A DNA stretch of 64,000 nt, taken from contig NZ_JASGLW010000011.1 in the NCBI RefSeq assembly GCF_030156785.1, positions 1 through 64,000 on the forward strand. The letters are read 5' to 3'. Each line of letters opens with the position of its first letter. Position 1 is the first letter of the stretch. The position numbers were made by a program, and so were the translations under genes. Of this stretch, positions 20,186 through 28,418 are shown piece after piece. Source of the DNA: Methanohalophilus sp. GTDB lineage: Archaea; Halobacteriota; Methanosarcinia; Methanosarcinales; Methanosarcinaceae. Under the pieces are notes generated by a model. It did not search any database. It was not told the DNA's origin and worked only from the letters and a program-made list of their open reading frames with translations.

Positions 20186-20977
20186 CTAAACTATGTCAAT
20201 GACCTCTGCAATATCATCTATTACCCTGTCAGCTACATTAAATAAAACATCTGGTCTATTATCCCCCTGCTGCCTCGTGACGACCGCAACATCTGCCGCA
20301 CGCAAAGCAAGGAGATCATTCAAACCATCTCCAACCATAACAACGCTTGAATATTGCTTCTGGAGTTCCTTGACTATATTTTTCTTGTCTTCAGGAGTTG
20401 CTATGTCATAAACCCCTTCAAGAGGGATTTCAAGATGTTTTGCAAGCCTTTTGAGATTCCACATACTGTCCCCGGAAGCAATATACGCGTCGACACCGTG
20501 TTCCTTGAGCCATGAAAGAACCTTACGGCTGCAGGGAAAAAGACGTCCTCCGGTACTCAATACATAACTAATATCCTCCAGATCCTTATCGACAATCAAA
20601 CCTGCTTCAACATAAAAGATATTAGGACATCGTTTTCGAACCCTGCAAATAACTTCTTTGAGATCACTAATAGGGACATTGCTACTTTTTATTATGGCTC
20701 GTGTTTGCTCAATGGAAAAATCACCATTGCTACACACTATGTCAATTTCAATATTATTTCGGATGATGAAATCAGCTATTGTAATATCCTCTGACTTATT
20801 AAAAATCTCCTCACAATTCATATGCATCACAATAAGGGCACGACCGGGATACTCTGCAACCAGCATAGTGGTTTCGATATCCTCGAGTATTTTTCCGTCA
20901 GCCGTTGACTTGGCAACCCTATACATATGAAGCAAGGTTCCGGCACTGTCAAACACAACAGCCACTTTCTTACCCAT
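20186..20977 (-). CDS. Soluble P-type-ATPase-like HAD phosphatase (MJ0968-like)
   Basis: 263 residues without membrane segments. Motif I reads VVFDSAGTLLHMYR: the nucleophile Asp is present, but the usual second Asp is Ala, as in the DKTGT motif of P-type ATPases. Motif II is IASGDSMWNLKRL and motif IV is VMVGDGLNDLLALRAADVAVV, the P-type hinge pattern. The overall order resembles the stand-alone soluble P-type-ATPase-like phosphatase of Methanocaldococcus (MJ0968). The gene ends in TAG at 20186-20188, and an in-frame TAA follows four codons later. The substrate is unknown. Confidence 0.8.
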   Translation of the reverse strand: MGKKVAVVFDSAGTLLHMYRVAKSTADGKILEDIETTMLVAEYPGRALIVMHMNCEEIFNKSEDITIADFIIRNNIEIDIVCSNGDFSIEQTRAIIKSSNVPISDLKEVICRVRKRCPNIFYVEAGLIVDKDLEDISYVLSTGGRLFPCSRKVLSWLKEHGVDAYIASGDSMWNLKRLAKHLEIPLEGVYDIATPEDKKNIVKELQKQYSSVVMVGDGLNDLLALRAADVAVVTRQQGDNRPDVLFNVADRVIDDIAEVIDIV

Positions 20978-21112
20978 GCCAAATAATCAGAGGAGGGGGA
21001 TTAATAGTTTGTGTCTGGTGATATAAAGATTTTACATTCACAGAGTGTTTAAGTCATTGATTAATAGTTCTGAAAATAATGTTAACCACCTTATGCATGA
21101 TTGAAACACCTT

Positions 21113-21883
21113 TTATTCCACTATTTCAATCTGCGAAGGCTCGTTTACAATAATCTCGGGACTCCCTGAATACTCCTGTATAAGCCCTGTTACCCGAACT
21201 TTCTTTCCATAATACATGGAATCAGGAGAATCCGGGAACTTATCCCAGTCATCCGACCAGATAACCACCGAAAAATACCCTTCATACGGGTCATGGAAAT
21301 TGAGGAAGATAATTCCTTTGTCCTCAACCTTTGAAGTGCTTACCACAAATCCTTCGACGATTTTTGTTTCCCCCACATAGCGGCCTGCATCCAGATAATC
21401 AACAACCTCACCGATCAGGTTTGTTTTAATTCCCCATATTCCCAGCCTGTTTTGCTTTGCATACTCTTCCGCATTCTCAAACCGATGCTGGTATTTAACA
21501 TCCGGTTCATAGGCCTTTGCTTCCGCAAATCCATCCCGGACAAGCTGTTCATTTACAAGAACTCCATCGACCCAGACATATCGCAAGAGTCTTCCATACT
21601 TGTCCCGGTTGCTTGTATCGCCTTCAAGCAGGACTTGCTTTCCCATTACAAGTTCTGAAAGAGCGTATGTTGCTTCACTATAATAAGGTTCATCGACCTC
21701 AGGAGTATCAATTCCTATGAGACGGACTTTCTCACCTGAAGAGATCACAAAAGTATCACCATCCACCACCCTAACAACAGTATCGGTACTGTTTGGGATT
21801 CCTGAATCAAAAGGACTGATACAGCCGGAAAAAGCGATCCCCAGCAGCAGGAAAAAATACAGCAAAAACCTTACGCAAACCAT
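21113..21883 (-). CDS. Secreted thermonuclease-family nuclease, predicted lipoprotein
   Basis: 256 residues. A signal peptide ends in a lipobox (LLLGIAFSGC), so the protein is probably anchored outside the cell. The SNase domain follows: VVDGDTFVISSGEKVRLIGI with the calcium-site Asp, DTPEVDEPYYSEA, the catalytic Arg in KVRLIG and the second Arg/Glu region in RDKYGRLLRYVW. The last about 90 residues (from VVDYLDAGRYVGETKIVEG) form an OB-fold-like domain (KKVRVTGLIQEYSGSPEIIV). A role in degrading environmental DNA for nutrients or defence is inferred. Divergent from the matrixin-like gene. Confidence 0.88.
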   Translation of the reverse strand: MVCVRFLLYFFLLLGIAFSGCISPFDSGIPNSTDTVVRVVDGDTFVISSGEKVRLIGIDTPEVDEPYYSEATYALSELVMGKQVLLEGDTSNRDKYGRLLRYVWVDGVLVNEQLVRDGFAEAKAYEPDVKYQHRFENAEEYAKQNRLGIWGIKTNLIGEVVDYLDAGRYVGETKIVEGFVVSTSKVEDKGIIFLNFHDPYEGYFSVVIWSDDWDKFPDSPDSMYYGKKVRVTGLIQEYSGSPEIIVNEPSQIEIVE

Positions 21884-21962
21884 TCAATTATAAAAAATTG
21901 TCTACTTATATAAAACTGTTTTGAATCCATGCCCGTTAACATTTTACTAAAAGAACAGATAT

Positions 21963-22670
21963 ATGCAGAGCAGATACAAAATGCACATTTCAAAAACTGT
22001 GATCCTTATAGCAATCCTGATAGTATTTCTGCAACCTGCTGCAGCACAGGACATAGAGTACCTTTCAAAGCAGCCTTGGGATCATAACCCAATCACCGTG
22101 TTCATAGACGAGGCAAATGTTCCAGAACATTACAGCCCGACATACCGAGAGCAAGTAGAGATTGCTCTTGAATACTGGGAACAGGGCGGAAATGGAAAAC
22201 TGTTCTACACACCTGTTTTTCAGATAGTGGATGACCGAAATGCAGACATTTACATCCGCTGGATAGAAAACCTCGAGGGAATGGAAGGAGCGTCTGAAGG
22301 TGTTGCAGGATATGCAGCCCCGACATTTGCAGGAGACAGATTCCTTCATGTGGATATCGTGCTTGAAGTCGGAAATTATCAGGGCTATTCGTGGGTCCAG
22401 TATGGTGATGCAAACATGCAGGAGCTGGCCAAACATGAACTGGGTCATGCACTTGGCCTTGGGCACAGCTCTAATAAGCGAGATATAATGTATCCCACTT
22501 ATGAGCAGAGGGATAACCTCAATCCCATACTTCTCAACAGAACATGGCCGTATATTGCAGCAATCAGTATTGTGATTCTGGCTATAATTGTATACCATGC
22601 AGCAGGCTGGGCACTCATGAAAAGACGAAGGAAAGAAATTGAAGAGGAGGTCTTCAAACGAAATCCTTGA
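21963..22670 (+). CDS. Matrixin-like membrane-anchored zinc metalloprotease
   Basis: 235 residues. An N-terminal signal segment (ILIAILIVFLQPAAAQ) is followed by the protease domain. The extended zinc site HELGHALGLGHSS gives the three histidines and catalytic Glu, and DIMYPTYEQRD supplies the Met-turn, the hallmark of metzincins/matrixins. A C-terminal membrane helix (YIAAISIVILAIIVYHAAGWA) is followed by a basic tail, so the catalytic domain faces outside the cell. ATG 21963 and ATG 21981 are both possible starts. The TGA stop overlaps the TTG start of ogt. Confidence 0.88.
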   Translation: MQSRYKMHISKTVILIAILIVFLQPAAAQDIEYLSKQPWDHNPITVFIDEANVPEHYSPTYREQVEIALEYWEQGGNGKLFYTPVFQIVDDRNADIYIRWIENLEGMEGASEGVAGYAAPTFAGDRFLHVDIVLEVGNYQGYSWVQYGDANMQELAKHELGHALGLGHSSNKRDIMYPTYEQRDNLNPILLNRTWPYIAAISIVILAIIVYHAAGWALMKRRRKEIEEEVFKRNP

Positions 22671-23020
22671 ACATTTCTGAAATCTGCAAGGACATACTGC
22701 GTTATTTTGCAGGCGAATAGGTTGATTTTTCAGGATATGAACTGGATCTCTCAGAACTTTCTGATTTTGAAAGACGTGTTCTGCAATTCACACGCCTGAT
22801 CCCCTATGGTAAAACCCTTACATATTCCGAACTTGCAGAAGCAATTGGAAACCATGGGGCTGCAAGGGCAGTGGGAACAGCACTAAGAAAAAATCCATAT
22901 CCTCTGCTGATACCCTGCCACAGGGTTGTGAGAAAAGATGGCATCGGGAACTATGCCTTTGGGGGTACGGATCTTAAAAGAAAGCTGATTGAAATGGAAA
23001 AAGATGGCTGTAGATCGTGA
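22667..23020 (+). CDS. ogt: Methylated-DNA--protein-cysteine methyltransferase with an in-frame TAG (probable pyrrolysine)
   Basis: Repairs O6-alkylguanine by transfer of the alkyl group to its own cysteine. The frame from TTG 22667 (overlapping the previous TGA) reads LNISEICKDILRYFAGE, then TAG at 22718-22720 (residue 18), then VDFSGYELDLSELSDFERRV and the catalytic block with helix-turn-helix GNHGAARAVGTALRKNPYPL and active site IPCHRVVRKDG. Homology is continuous across the TAG (YFAGE-x-VDFSGYELDL is the normal family pattern), and there is no alternative ATG, GTG or TTG just downstream of it. About 117 residues, shorter than many relatives. Pyrrolysine insertion is the favoured reading; a nonsense mutation is the alternative. 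Confidence 0.85.
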
Positions 23021-23054
23021 AAAAGCTCAGGACTTTGAAATCCGCAATTCATAA

Positions 23055-23070
23055 ACTACATATAATATAG
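23055..23070 (+). promoter_or_regulatory. TATA box upstream of the eIF5A gene
   Basis: ACTACATATAATATAG about 90-105 bases before the start, implying a leader of roughly 65-75 bases. The leader carries an AAAGGAG ribosome-binding element (about 23145-23151) close to the ATG. Confidence 0.45.
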
Positions 23071-23159
23071 ATTCCGTTATTTCGTTAACTTGATATAGGG
23101 ACAACTGTTATTCCCAACAATTAATTAACCGATTATTATTCCCAAAAGGAGTATGTTAC

Positions 23160-23543
23160 ATGAAACAGCAGGTTGAAGTGAAAGAACTCAAGGAAGGCAA
23201 ATACGTAATTATCGATGACGAACCCTGTGTAATCAAGAGCATTTCAAAATCCAAACCCGGAAAGCATGGTTCTGCAAAAGCACGTATTGATGCAATTGGA
23301 CTCTTTGACAATCAGAAGCGCTCCATTGTCAGTTCCGTATCTTCCAAAATCTATGTACCAATAGTCGAGAGAAAAACTGCACAGGTACTTTCTATCTCAG
23401 GAGATGTTGCTCAGTTAATGGACATGGGTGACTATTCCACATTTGAATTGAAAATTCCTGATGAATACAAGGACAGGGTCAAGGAAGGAGAGGATATTAG
23501 CTACATTACTTCCCTTGGCAAGATGAGAATTGATCTTAGATAA
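23160..23543 (+). CDS. Translation factor eIF5A/aIF5A
   Basis: 127 residues, the usual archaeal length. An SH3-like N-terminal domain carries the hypusine loop SKSKPGKHGSAKAR, where the Lys between Gly and His is the expected site of deoxyhypusine modification. The OB-like C-terminal domain runs from KIYVPIVERKTAQV to SLGKMRIDLR. The factor helps ribosomes pass difficult peptide bonds. The enzyme that modifies it, deoxyhypusine synthase, is encoded about 33 kb away in this window, and the next gene makes putrescine. Agmatinase starts 4 bases after its stop, so the two are probably co-transcribed. Confidence 0.95.
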   Translation: MKQQVEVKELKEGKYVIIDDEPCVIKSISKSKPGKHGSAKARIDAIGLFDNQKRSIVSSVSSKIYVPIVERKTAQVLSISGDVAQLMDMGDYSTFELKIPDEYKDRVKEGEDISYITSLGKMRIDLR

Positions 23544-23546
23544 CAT

Positions 23547-24422
23547 ATGTTTTACCAGCCTTTAATGATGGATGCTCTGGCGGACTACAGGGATGCCCAA
23601 TATGTGATATTTGGTGTTCCCTTTGACCGCACTTCATCCTACAGGGCCGGAAGCAGGCATGCGCCCGATGCCATGAGAAAAGCATCGGAAAACTTTGAAA
23701 GCTATAACCACTTTTTTGGAATTGATCTGGCAGAACTTCCCATCCACGACGCCGGGAATCTTGAAATTTATGCAAACGTAGAAGATACTCTGCGCGATCT
23801 CTATTATGATGTGCGGGAAATTGTAAAGGATGAGAAGATCCCAATAATGATGGGTGGTGAGCACTCATTATCCCTTTCCTGCATAAAGGCATGTGCAAAG
23901 GATACAGAAGATATTGGAGTTGTGGTTCTTGATGCGCATCTTGATTTCCGAGATGAGTTTGAAGGTGAAAAATACAGCCATGCATGTGTTTCAAGGCATA
24001 TCATTGAAGAAGTTACGGATAATTATGTGAGCATCGGCGTTCGCAGCGGACCACTGGAAGAATGGAAATTAGCTAAAGAAAAAGGTATCAGATATTATAC
24101 CCCTGAAGATGTTTTAGAAACCGGTCCTGAAGATATTGTCAGGGAAACAATGGAATATATGGACACCGAAAAAATCTACCTTTCCATAGATATGGATGCA
24201 CTTGATCCCGCATACGCGCCGGGGCTTGGAACACCGGAACCATTTGGCTTACAATCCATGCAGGTAAGAGATCTGATACGGGGTTTTGCCCCTTATGCAA
24301 TTGGTTTTGATGTAGTGGAAATATCACCTCTTTTCGATAATGGACAGACTGCAATCCTCGGGGCAAAGCTATTGAGGGAATTCATCGCAGCACATGCATA
24401 CAACAACAGAGGCAGCAAGTAA
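23547..24422 (+). CDS. speB: Agmatinase (ureohydrolase family)
   Basis: 291 residues. Hydrolyses agmatine to putrescine and urea. The binuclear manganese site is complete: PIMMGGEHSLS, LDAHLDFRDEF with the AHxD pattern, SHACVSRHIIE, SIDMDALDPAYAPGLGTPEP, and VEISPLFDNGQTA. The N-terminal FGVPFDRTSSYRAGSRHAP is typical of agmatinases. Together with pdaD at 58.5 kb it completes an arginine-agmatine-putrescine route. Proximity to the eIF5A gene connects it to hypusine, because deoxyhypusine synthase uses spermidine or a related polyamine. Other ureohydrolase substrates cannot be excluded by sequence alone. Confidence 0.9.
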   Translation: MFYQPLMMDALADYRDAQYVIFGVPFDRTSSYRAGSRHAPDAMRKASENFESYNHFFGIDLAELPIHDAGNLEIYANVEDTLRDLYYDVREIVKDEKIPIMMGGEHSLSLSCIKACAKDTEDIGVVVLDAHLDFRDEFEGEKYSHACVSRHIIEEVTDNYVSIGVRSGPLEEWKLAKEKGIRYYTPEDVLETGPEDIVRETMEYMDTEKIYLSIDMDALDPAYAPGLGTPEPFGLQSMQVRDLIRGFAPYAIGFDVVEISPLFDNGQTAILGAKLLREFIAAHAYNNRGSK

Positions 24423-24453
24423 ATATATGCCTTATAACCTATTTTTGATCATA

Positions 24454-25101
24454 ATGAGTCAGGAAATTGAAGTTAAGTGCCCGGCATGCTCTCCGAATGA
24501 GCCGACATGGCACAAAATAATTAAGCAAGGACAGAATCCACTGGCAAAATGCAGCAATTGTGGTGATATTCATCCTTTTGAAGAGAAAAAACCAAAGATG
24601 AAATTGCTGCGTGCAATAATCAGCCGTGAAGATGAATCATTCACATTCCACGTTCCTTTTGAAGAAGATGACATGAGGTTTGTGGGCGAGGAAATAATGC
24701 TCGAGGATGAAAAAAGCGGTGAAGTATGCCCTGCTATCATAACATCCATCGAGGCTATGGGAAAGAGGGTTGAAGAAGCGATGGTATCTTCTATAGACAC
24801 CTTGTGGGCAAGGGCTATAGATCAGGTAATAGTCAAAGTTGCAATACAGCGCGGGGGTCGTACTGTATCCCAGACACTAAGTGTTCCGGGAGATCAGGAA
24901 TTTGAAATTGGACTTGACGTCAGGGTCGGCGGTGAAAACTTCCGGATAACGCACATAAAGATCCGAGATGGGCAGTTTCTGTATAGTAGGGGAAAAAAGG
25001 TTGAAGCAAAATATATCAAGAGAATTTTTGCAAGACCTGCCAACAAGAAATGGGGAGATGGAAGAACTGCATGGAGTATGAAGAGGAGCGCCAGAGACTG
25101 A
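24454..25101 (+). CDS. HVO_0476-type zinc-finger protein
   Basis: About 215 residues. An N-terminal zinc ribbon [11 protein letters not shown] with a second pair [10 protein letters not shown] precedes a long beta-rich region ([40 protein letters not shown]). I recognise the archaeal HVO_0476 family, whose function is not established. ATG 24454 ([12 protein letters not shown]) is preferred over earlier in-frame Mets. An AAATATATGC box about 30 bases upstream would make this transcript almost leaderless. Overlaps the start of pcm by about 50 bases. Confidence 0.75.
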   Translation: MSQEIEVKCPACSPNEPTWHKIIKQGQNPLAKCSNCGDIHPFEEKKPKMKLLRAIISREDESFTFHVPFEEDDMRFVGEEIMLEDEKSGEVCPAIITSIEAMGKRVEEAMVSSIDTLWARAIDQVIVKVAIQRGGRTVSQTLSVPGDQEFEIGLDVRVGGENFRITHIKIRDGQFLYSRGKKVEAKYIKRIFARPANKKWGDGRTAWSMKRSARD

Positions 25102-25721
25102 TTGATTCACTTCGCGAACAGGGTATTGGGGAAAAAGTACTTGAGGCAATGAACAGAGTACCAAGAGATCTCTTTATACCCAAAAAGCTCCAGAGTGCTG
25201 CTTATTGCGATTCGCCACTGCCGATTGGAAACAAGCAAACAATATCTGCACCTCATATGGTTGCTATCATGTGCGATCTTCTTGAAATCAAAAAGGGAGA
25301 CATTATTCTTGAAATCGGCGCAGGTTCTGGATATAACGCTGCCGTCATGGCAGAATTGACTGGACCGGAAGGAAAAATATACTCAATCGAAAGAATTCCA
25401 GCATTGGGAAAATTTGCAAAGGAAAACCTTCTGAAAGCGGGATACGATAACGTTACGGTAATTGTTGCAGACGGAACTATGGGATATAAAGAACATGCAC
25501 CATACGATCGTATTTGTGTAACATCTGCGGCACCATCTATTCCAGAACCCCTTGTTGAACAACTCCGGGAAGGCGGTATTATGGTGATACCTGTGGGGAA
25601 ATATATGCAGCGTCTGTTGCTAATCAGAAAGCAACTCGATGGTTCCATCGAAGAAAGGGACTGTGGAGGAGTTATTTTTGTACCGCTTGTAGGAAAATAT
25701 GGATTCCATATCCACGAATGA
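25050..25721 (+). CDS. pcm: Protein-L-isoaspartate O-methyltransferase
   Basis: 216-223 residues. Repairs isoaspartyl damage in aged proteins using S-adenosylmethionine. The N-terminal [20 protein letters not shown] and [15 protein letters not shown] are the PCMT substrate region. The SAM site is [18 protein letters not shown], followed by [18 protein letters not shown] and [21 protein letters not shown]. Starts are possible at ATG 25050 or ATG 25071 ([10 protein letters not shown]). The second has GGGGAG upstream and fits the family better. It overlaps the zinc-finger gene. Confidence 0.93.
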   Translation: MGRWKNCMEYEEERQRLIDSLREQGIGEKVLEAMNRVPRDLFIPKKLQSAAYCDSPLPIGNKQTISAPHMVAIMCDLLEIKKGDIILEIGAGSGYNAAVMAELTGPEGKIYSIERIPALGKFAKENLLKAGYDNVTVIVADGTMGYKEHAPYDRICVTSAAPSIPEPLVEQLREGGIMVIPVGKYMQRLLLIRKQLDGSIEERDCGGVIFVPLVGKYGFHIHE

Positions 25722-25760
25722 TAAGTCGTTCTTTTCGATGAACATATATATCATTGCACA

Positions 25761-25782
25761 TTCTATATATCGATATATAGAA
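25761..25782. promoter_or_regulatory. Perfect 22-bp palindrome upstream of the AbrB-PhoU gene
   Basis: Half-site TTCTATATAT, then CG at the centre, then the exact inverse. It lies about 20 bases before the coding region and contains TATA-like sequence, so it could combine a promoter element with an operator. The downstream AbrB-type DNA-binding domain could bind it; that is inference. Confidence 0.5.
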
Positions 25783-25802
25783 TAATTGGATGAGGGATAT
25801 AC

Positions 25803-26810
25803 ATCGAAACAAGAAAGGTTCAGCAAACAGGCGGTTCCACGTACATAATTTCCCTGCCCAAACAATGGGCTGTTAATGCCGGCATACAGGCAGGTTCAAG
25901 GGTAGCTATAAATAACCAGCCGGACGGCAGTCTTAATATTACAGCACTTGAAAGATCTTCCCAACCAAAAAAAATGAAAATGGACATAAGCAACCAAAGA
26001 GGTGCAGCACTTGTCCGGAATCTTATTGCAGCTTATGTTGCAGGATATGACATAATTGAATTAAAATCAAGTCGCATTTTGGCTGAGCAAAAAAAGGTAA
26101 TACGTGACGTATGCCACAAACTAATAGGCCCCGAAATTATTGAGGAAACTTCAAAAAGCGTACTTATTCAAGACCTGCTAAATCCTGAAGAAGTTTCCAT
26201 TAAAAAAAGTATTCGAAGGATGTTCCTTATATCCAACTCTATGCTAAAAGACGCAATTTCATCCCTCAAAAATGCTGAAAAAGACCTTGCGCTCGATGTT
26301 ATGTTAAGGGACGACGAAGTGGACAGGCTCTTTTTATTAATTTCAAAGCAATTCAGATCCCTCTTCAGGGGCACTCGCCTTGCAGACATGAGAGAAACAT
26401 CAGTGGACGAATACCACGACTTCAGGGTAGTAGCTACATCCCTTGAGCGTATAGCAGACCACGCACAAAGAATCGCTTCTGTTGCCAAAAGGCTGGATGC
26501 TCCCGTTCCTGAGGATTTGATGACATCGCTTGAGGAAGCCAGCACTGAATCGAGGATAATTGTTGAAAACGGTATCGAAGCATTATATGGGGCTGACGTT
26601 AAATTAGCAAACAAGGTGCTTAACGAGATGGGACACTTTAAAACAAAAATCGATACTTTAAACGCCAGTTTTCTGAAACTGGACAACATGGAAATGGCAA
26701 TTGGATTGGGAAGCGTGGTAGACAGTATTGAGCGTACTGCGGATTATGGAGCCAACATTGCAGAAACTGCCATTAACATGGCAATTGCTACAAAAGCTGG
26801 GGATAATTGA
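25803..26810 (+). CDS. Phosphate-uptake regulator: AbrB-type DNA-binding domain fused to PhoU
   Basis: About 335 residues. The N-terminal SpoVT/AbrB-like domain reads ETRKVQQTGGSTYIISLPKQ then WAVNAGIQAGSRVAI. Two PhoU-type helical repeats follow, with FRGTRLADMRETSVDEYHDF and ERIADHAQRIASVAK (metal-binding pattern) and again SIERTADYGANIAETAI. Archaeal PhoU proteins of this layout are thought to control phosphate transport. No ATG, GTG or TTG is present in frame between the stop at 25791 and ATG 25974, which would delete the whole DNA-binding domain. GAGG followed 7 bases later by ATC at 25803 suggests a near-cognate start. A one-base deletion in GGG would instead join ATG 25790. Confidence 0.8.
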   Translation: METRKVQQTGGSTYIISLPKQWAVNAGIQAGSRVAINNQPDGSLNITALERSSQPKKMKMDISNQRGAALVRNLIAAYVAGYDIIELKSSRILAEQKKVIRDVCHKLIGPEIIEETSKSVLIQDLLNPEEVSIKKSIRRMFLISNSMLKDAISSLKNAEKDLALDVMLRDDEVDRLFLLISKQFRSLFRGTRLADMRETSVDEYHDFRVVATSLERIADHAQRIASVAKRLDAPVPEDLMTSLEEASTESRIIVENGIEALYGADVKLANKVLNEMGHFKTKIDTLNASFLKLDNMEMAIGLGSVVDSIERTADYGANIAETAINMAIATKAGDN

Positions 26811-26886
26811 ACATCAACAACGATTATTTATAGAATAATAATGTCTTCATCAATGGCTATCTCCACATCAAAATGGAGGATATAAA

Positions 26887-27522
26887 TTGGGTGTAATAAG
26901 ATCATTAAAAAGGAATTTTTCCGGATTTTTCCGTAAGCTTTTCAACAAGAAAAATGCACGGATAGGAATATATGGTCCGCCAAATGCCGGCAAGACCACT
27001 CTTGCAAACCGTATCCTCAGGGACTGGACCGGAGATGCAATGGGCTCCGTATCAAGTATCGCCCATGAAACCCGCCGAGCCCGAAGAAGAGAAGGTGTCA
27101 CAATACAGGCTAACGGCAATTCCCTTACACTGGACATTATCGATACACCAGGCCTTGCAACTAAAATCGATTTCCATGAGTTTATGGAACAGGGGATGAA
27201 TGAAGCAGATTCAAAGAGGCGTGCAAAGGAAGCAACTGAGGGCGTGATTGAAGCGGTCAAATGGCTGGAAAATCTGGACGGTGTAATCCTTGTTATGGAC
27301 GCTACTGAGGACCCATTTACACAGGTAAATGTAACTGTCATAGGAAATATGGAAGCCCGCAGCCTTCCATTATTGATTGTGGCTAACAAGATTGATTTGC
27401 CGGAAGCAAACCCCTCCACAATAAGAGATGCGTTCCCACAGCACCCACTCGTGGCGATTTCTGCACTTGAAGGGAATAATATTGATACTCTCTATGAAGA
27501 GATAGCAAAGAGGTTCGGGTGA
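26887..27522 (+). CDS. Archaeal Era-like GTPase
   Basis: 211-residue small GTPase. G1 is GPPNAGKTTLANR, G3 IIDTPGLATKID, G4 VANKIDLPEA and G5 ISALEGNN. The G2 segment carries SSIAHETRRARRREGV. There is no C-terminal KH domain, unlike bacterial Era. The start is TTG 26887 with GGAGG 7 bases upstream. It is followed after 4 bases by the DUF2073 gene, an arrangement common in euryarchaea; the partner relationship and any role in ribosome assembly are inferred. Confidence 0.88.
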   Translation: MGVIRSLKRNFSGFFRKLFNKKNARIGIYGPPNAGKTTLANRILRDWTGDAMGSVSSIAHETRRARRREGVTIQANGNSLTLDIIDTPGLATKIDFHEFMEQGMNEADSKRRAKEATEGVIEAVKWLENLDGVILVMDATEDPFTQVNVTVIGNMEARSLPLLIVANKIDLPEANPSTIRDAFPQHPLVAISALEGNNIDTLYEEIAKRFG

Positions 27523-27526
27523 TCAT

Positions 27527-27886
27527 ATGCAGGGCATTCAAATGGATCTTTTGTCAGAAGACAGGCTTTCCAGAATGACCACTGTTGAAAAAATCAGGTT
27601 TATTCTGGATGAAGTTAAAAGTGGAAAAATCCTTGTGCTTGAAAGGGGTCTCACCCCGCAGGAAGAAGCAAACCTCATAGAAATGACCATGACACTTATT
27701 GACCCTGATGACTTTGCAGGTATTGAAATGGAAACGTATCCGGCACACGAGGATACTTCACTGATGGGTAAGCTTTTCAAAAAGCAACCTAAAACACGCC
27801 TGACCGTAATCGGACCTGCAAACAAGATCAAAACCCTCCGTAAAGACAGGGACATGATCACTGCACTTGTATCTGCGACAAAGTAA
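27527..27886 (+). CDS. DUF2073-family protein
   Basis: 119 residues. Reads MQGIQMDLLSEDRLSRMTTV, then EKIRFILDEVKSGKILVLER and GLTPQEEANLIEMTMTLID. I recognise the archaeal DUF2073 family, which lies next to the Era-like GTPase in many methanogens and haloarchaea. No catalytic motif is visible. Likely a partner of the GTPase, by context only. Confidence 0.8.
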   Translation: MQGIQMDLLSEDRLSRMTTVEKIRFILDEVKSGKILVLERGLTPQEEANLIEMTMTLIDPDDFAGIEMETYPAHEDTSLMGKLFKKQPKTRLTVIGPANKIKTLRKDRDMITALVSATK

Positions 27887-27899
27887 ATGACGGATACCT

Positions 27900-28403
27900 A
27901 TGGAGGAAACTGAACCACTAGAAAAAACAGTTCCTGCCTCACAATCTCTATCATCTTTTGAAATGGGCAGGGATGACGTTAATGTAGTCTGTAGCTATGG
28001 AAAAATATCTATCTGGTTCGGTAGGCAAACGCCTGAAGTTGTGGTAGGAAAAGTCCTGATTGGTATTTCATCAGTAGATCGCACGGCAGTCCATGAAATG
28101 GATATTGTCTGTCCATTTGAAAAAATTACAGAATATGAAAGCTATGGATATACCCTAGTCTCATATGCAAAATGCAGTCAAGGGTACAGAGCAACGTTCC
28201 AGATTTCATTTAATAACAATAAGGCTTTATTCCACCTTGCTGAACACATCCTGCAAAAACTCAAAACCAGTGATATGAACATGGATGTATACTGGACCGG
28301 GGATGATTCGGACATCACAAAATTATCCGAACAGCTCAAGGATATCAATGGCTGGAATATTAAGGAAATAAATTACAAGGAAAACAGCGGCAAGGATAAG
28401 TAA
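27900..28403 (+). CDS. Protein of unknown function downstream of the Era-like GTPase
   Basis: 167 residues, soluble, no signal or membrane segment. The sequence has an acidic N-terminus, a beta-rich middle (NVVCSYGKISIWFGRQTPEV) and a charged C-terminus (WNIKEINYKENSGKDK). I recognise no domain. The start ATG at 27900 lies 13 bases after the DUF2073 stop, and hxlB follows 15 bases later, so it is probably in the same transcript. Confidence 0.65.
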   Translation: MEETEPLEKTVPASQSLSSFEMGRDDVNVVCSYGKISIWFGRQTPEVVVGKVLIGISSVDRTAVHEMDIVCPFEKITEYESYGYTLVSYAKCSQGYRATFQISFNNNKALFHLAEHILQKLKTSDMNMDVYWTGDDSDITKLSEQLKDINGWNIKEINYKENSGKDK

Positions 28404-28418
28404 ACTTGAGGAAATTAC

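Noticed and set aside
26168-26689. 173-codon minus-strand open frame
   Set aside because: Antisense to the PhoU domain, which is clearly coding on the plus strand.
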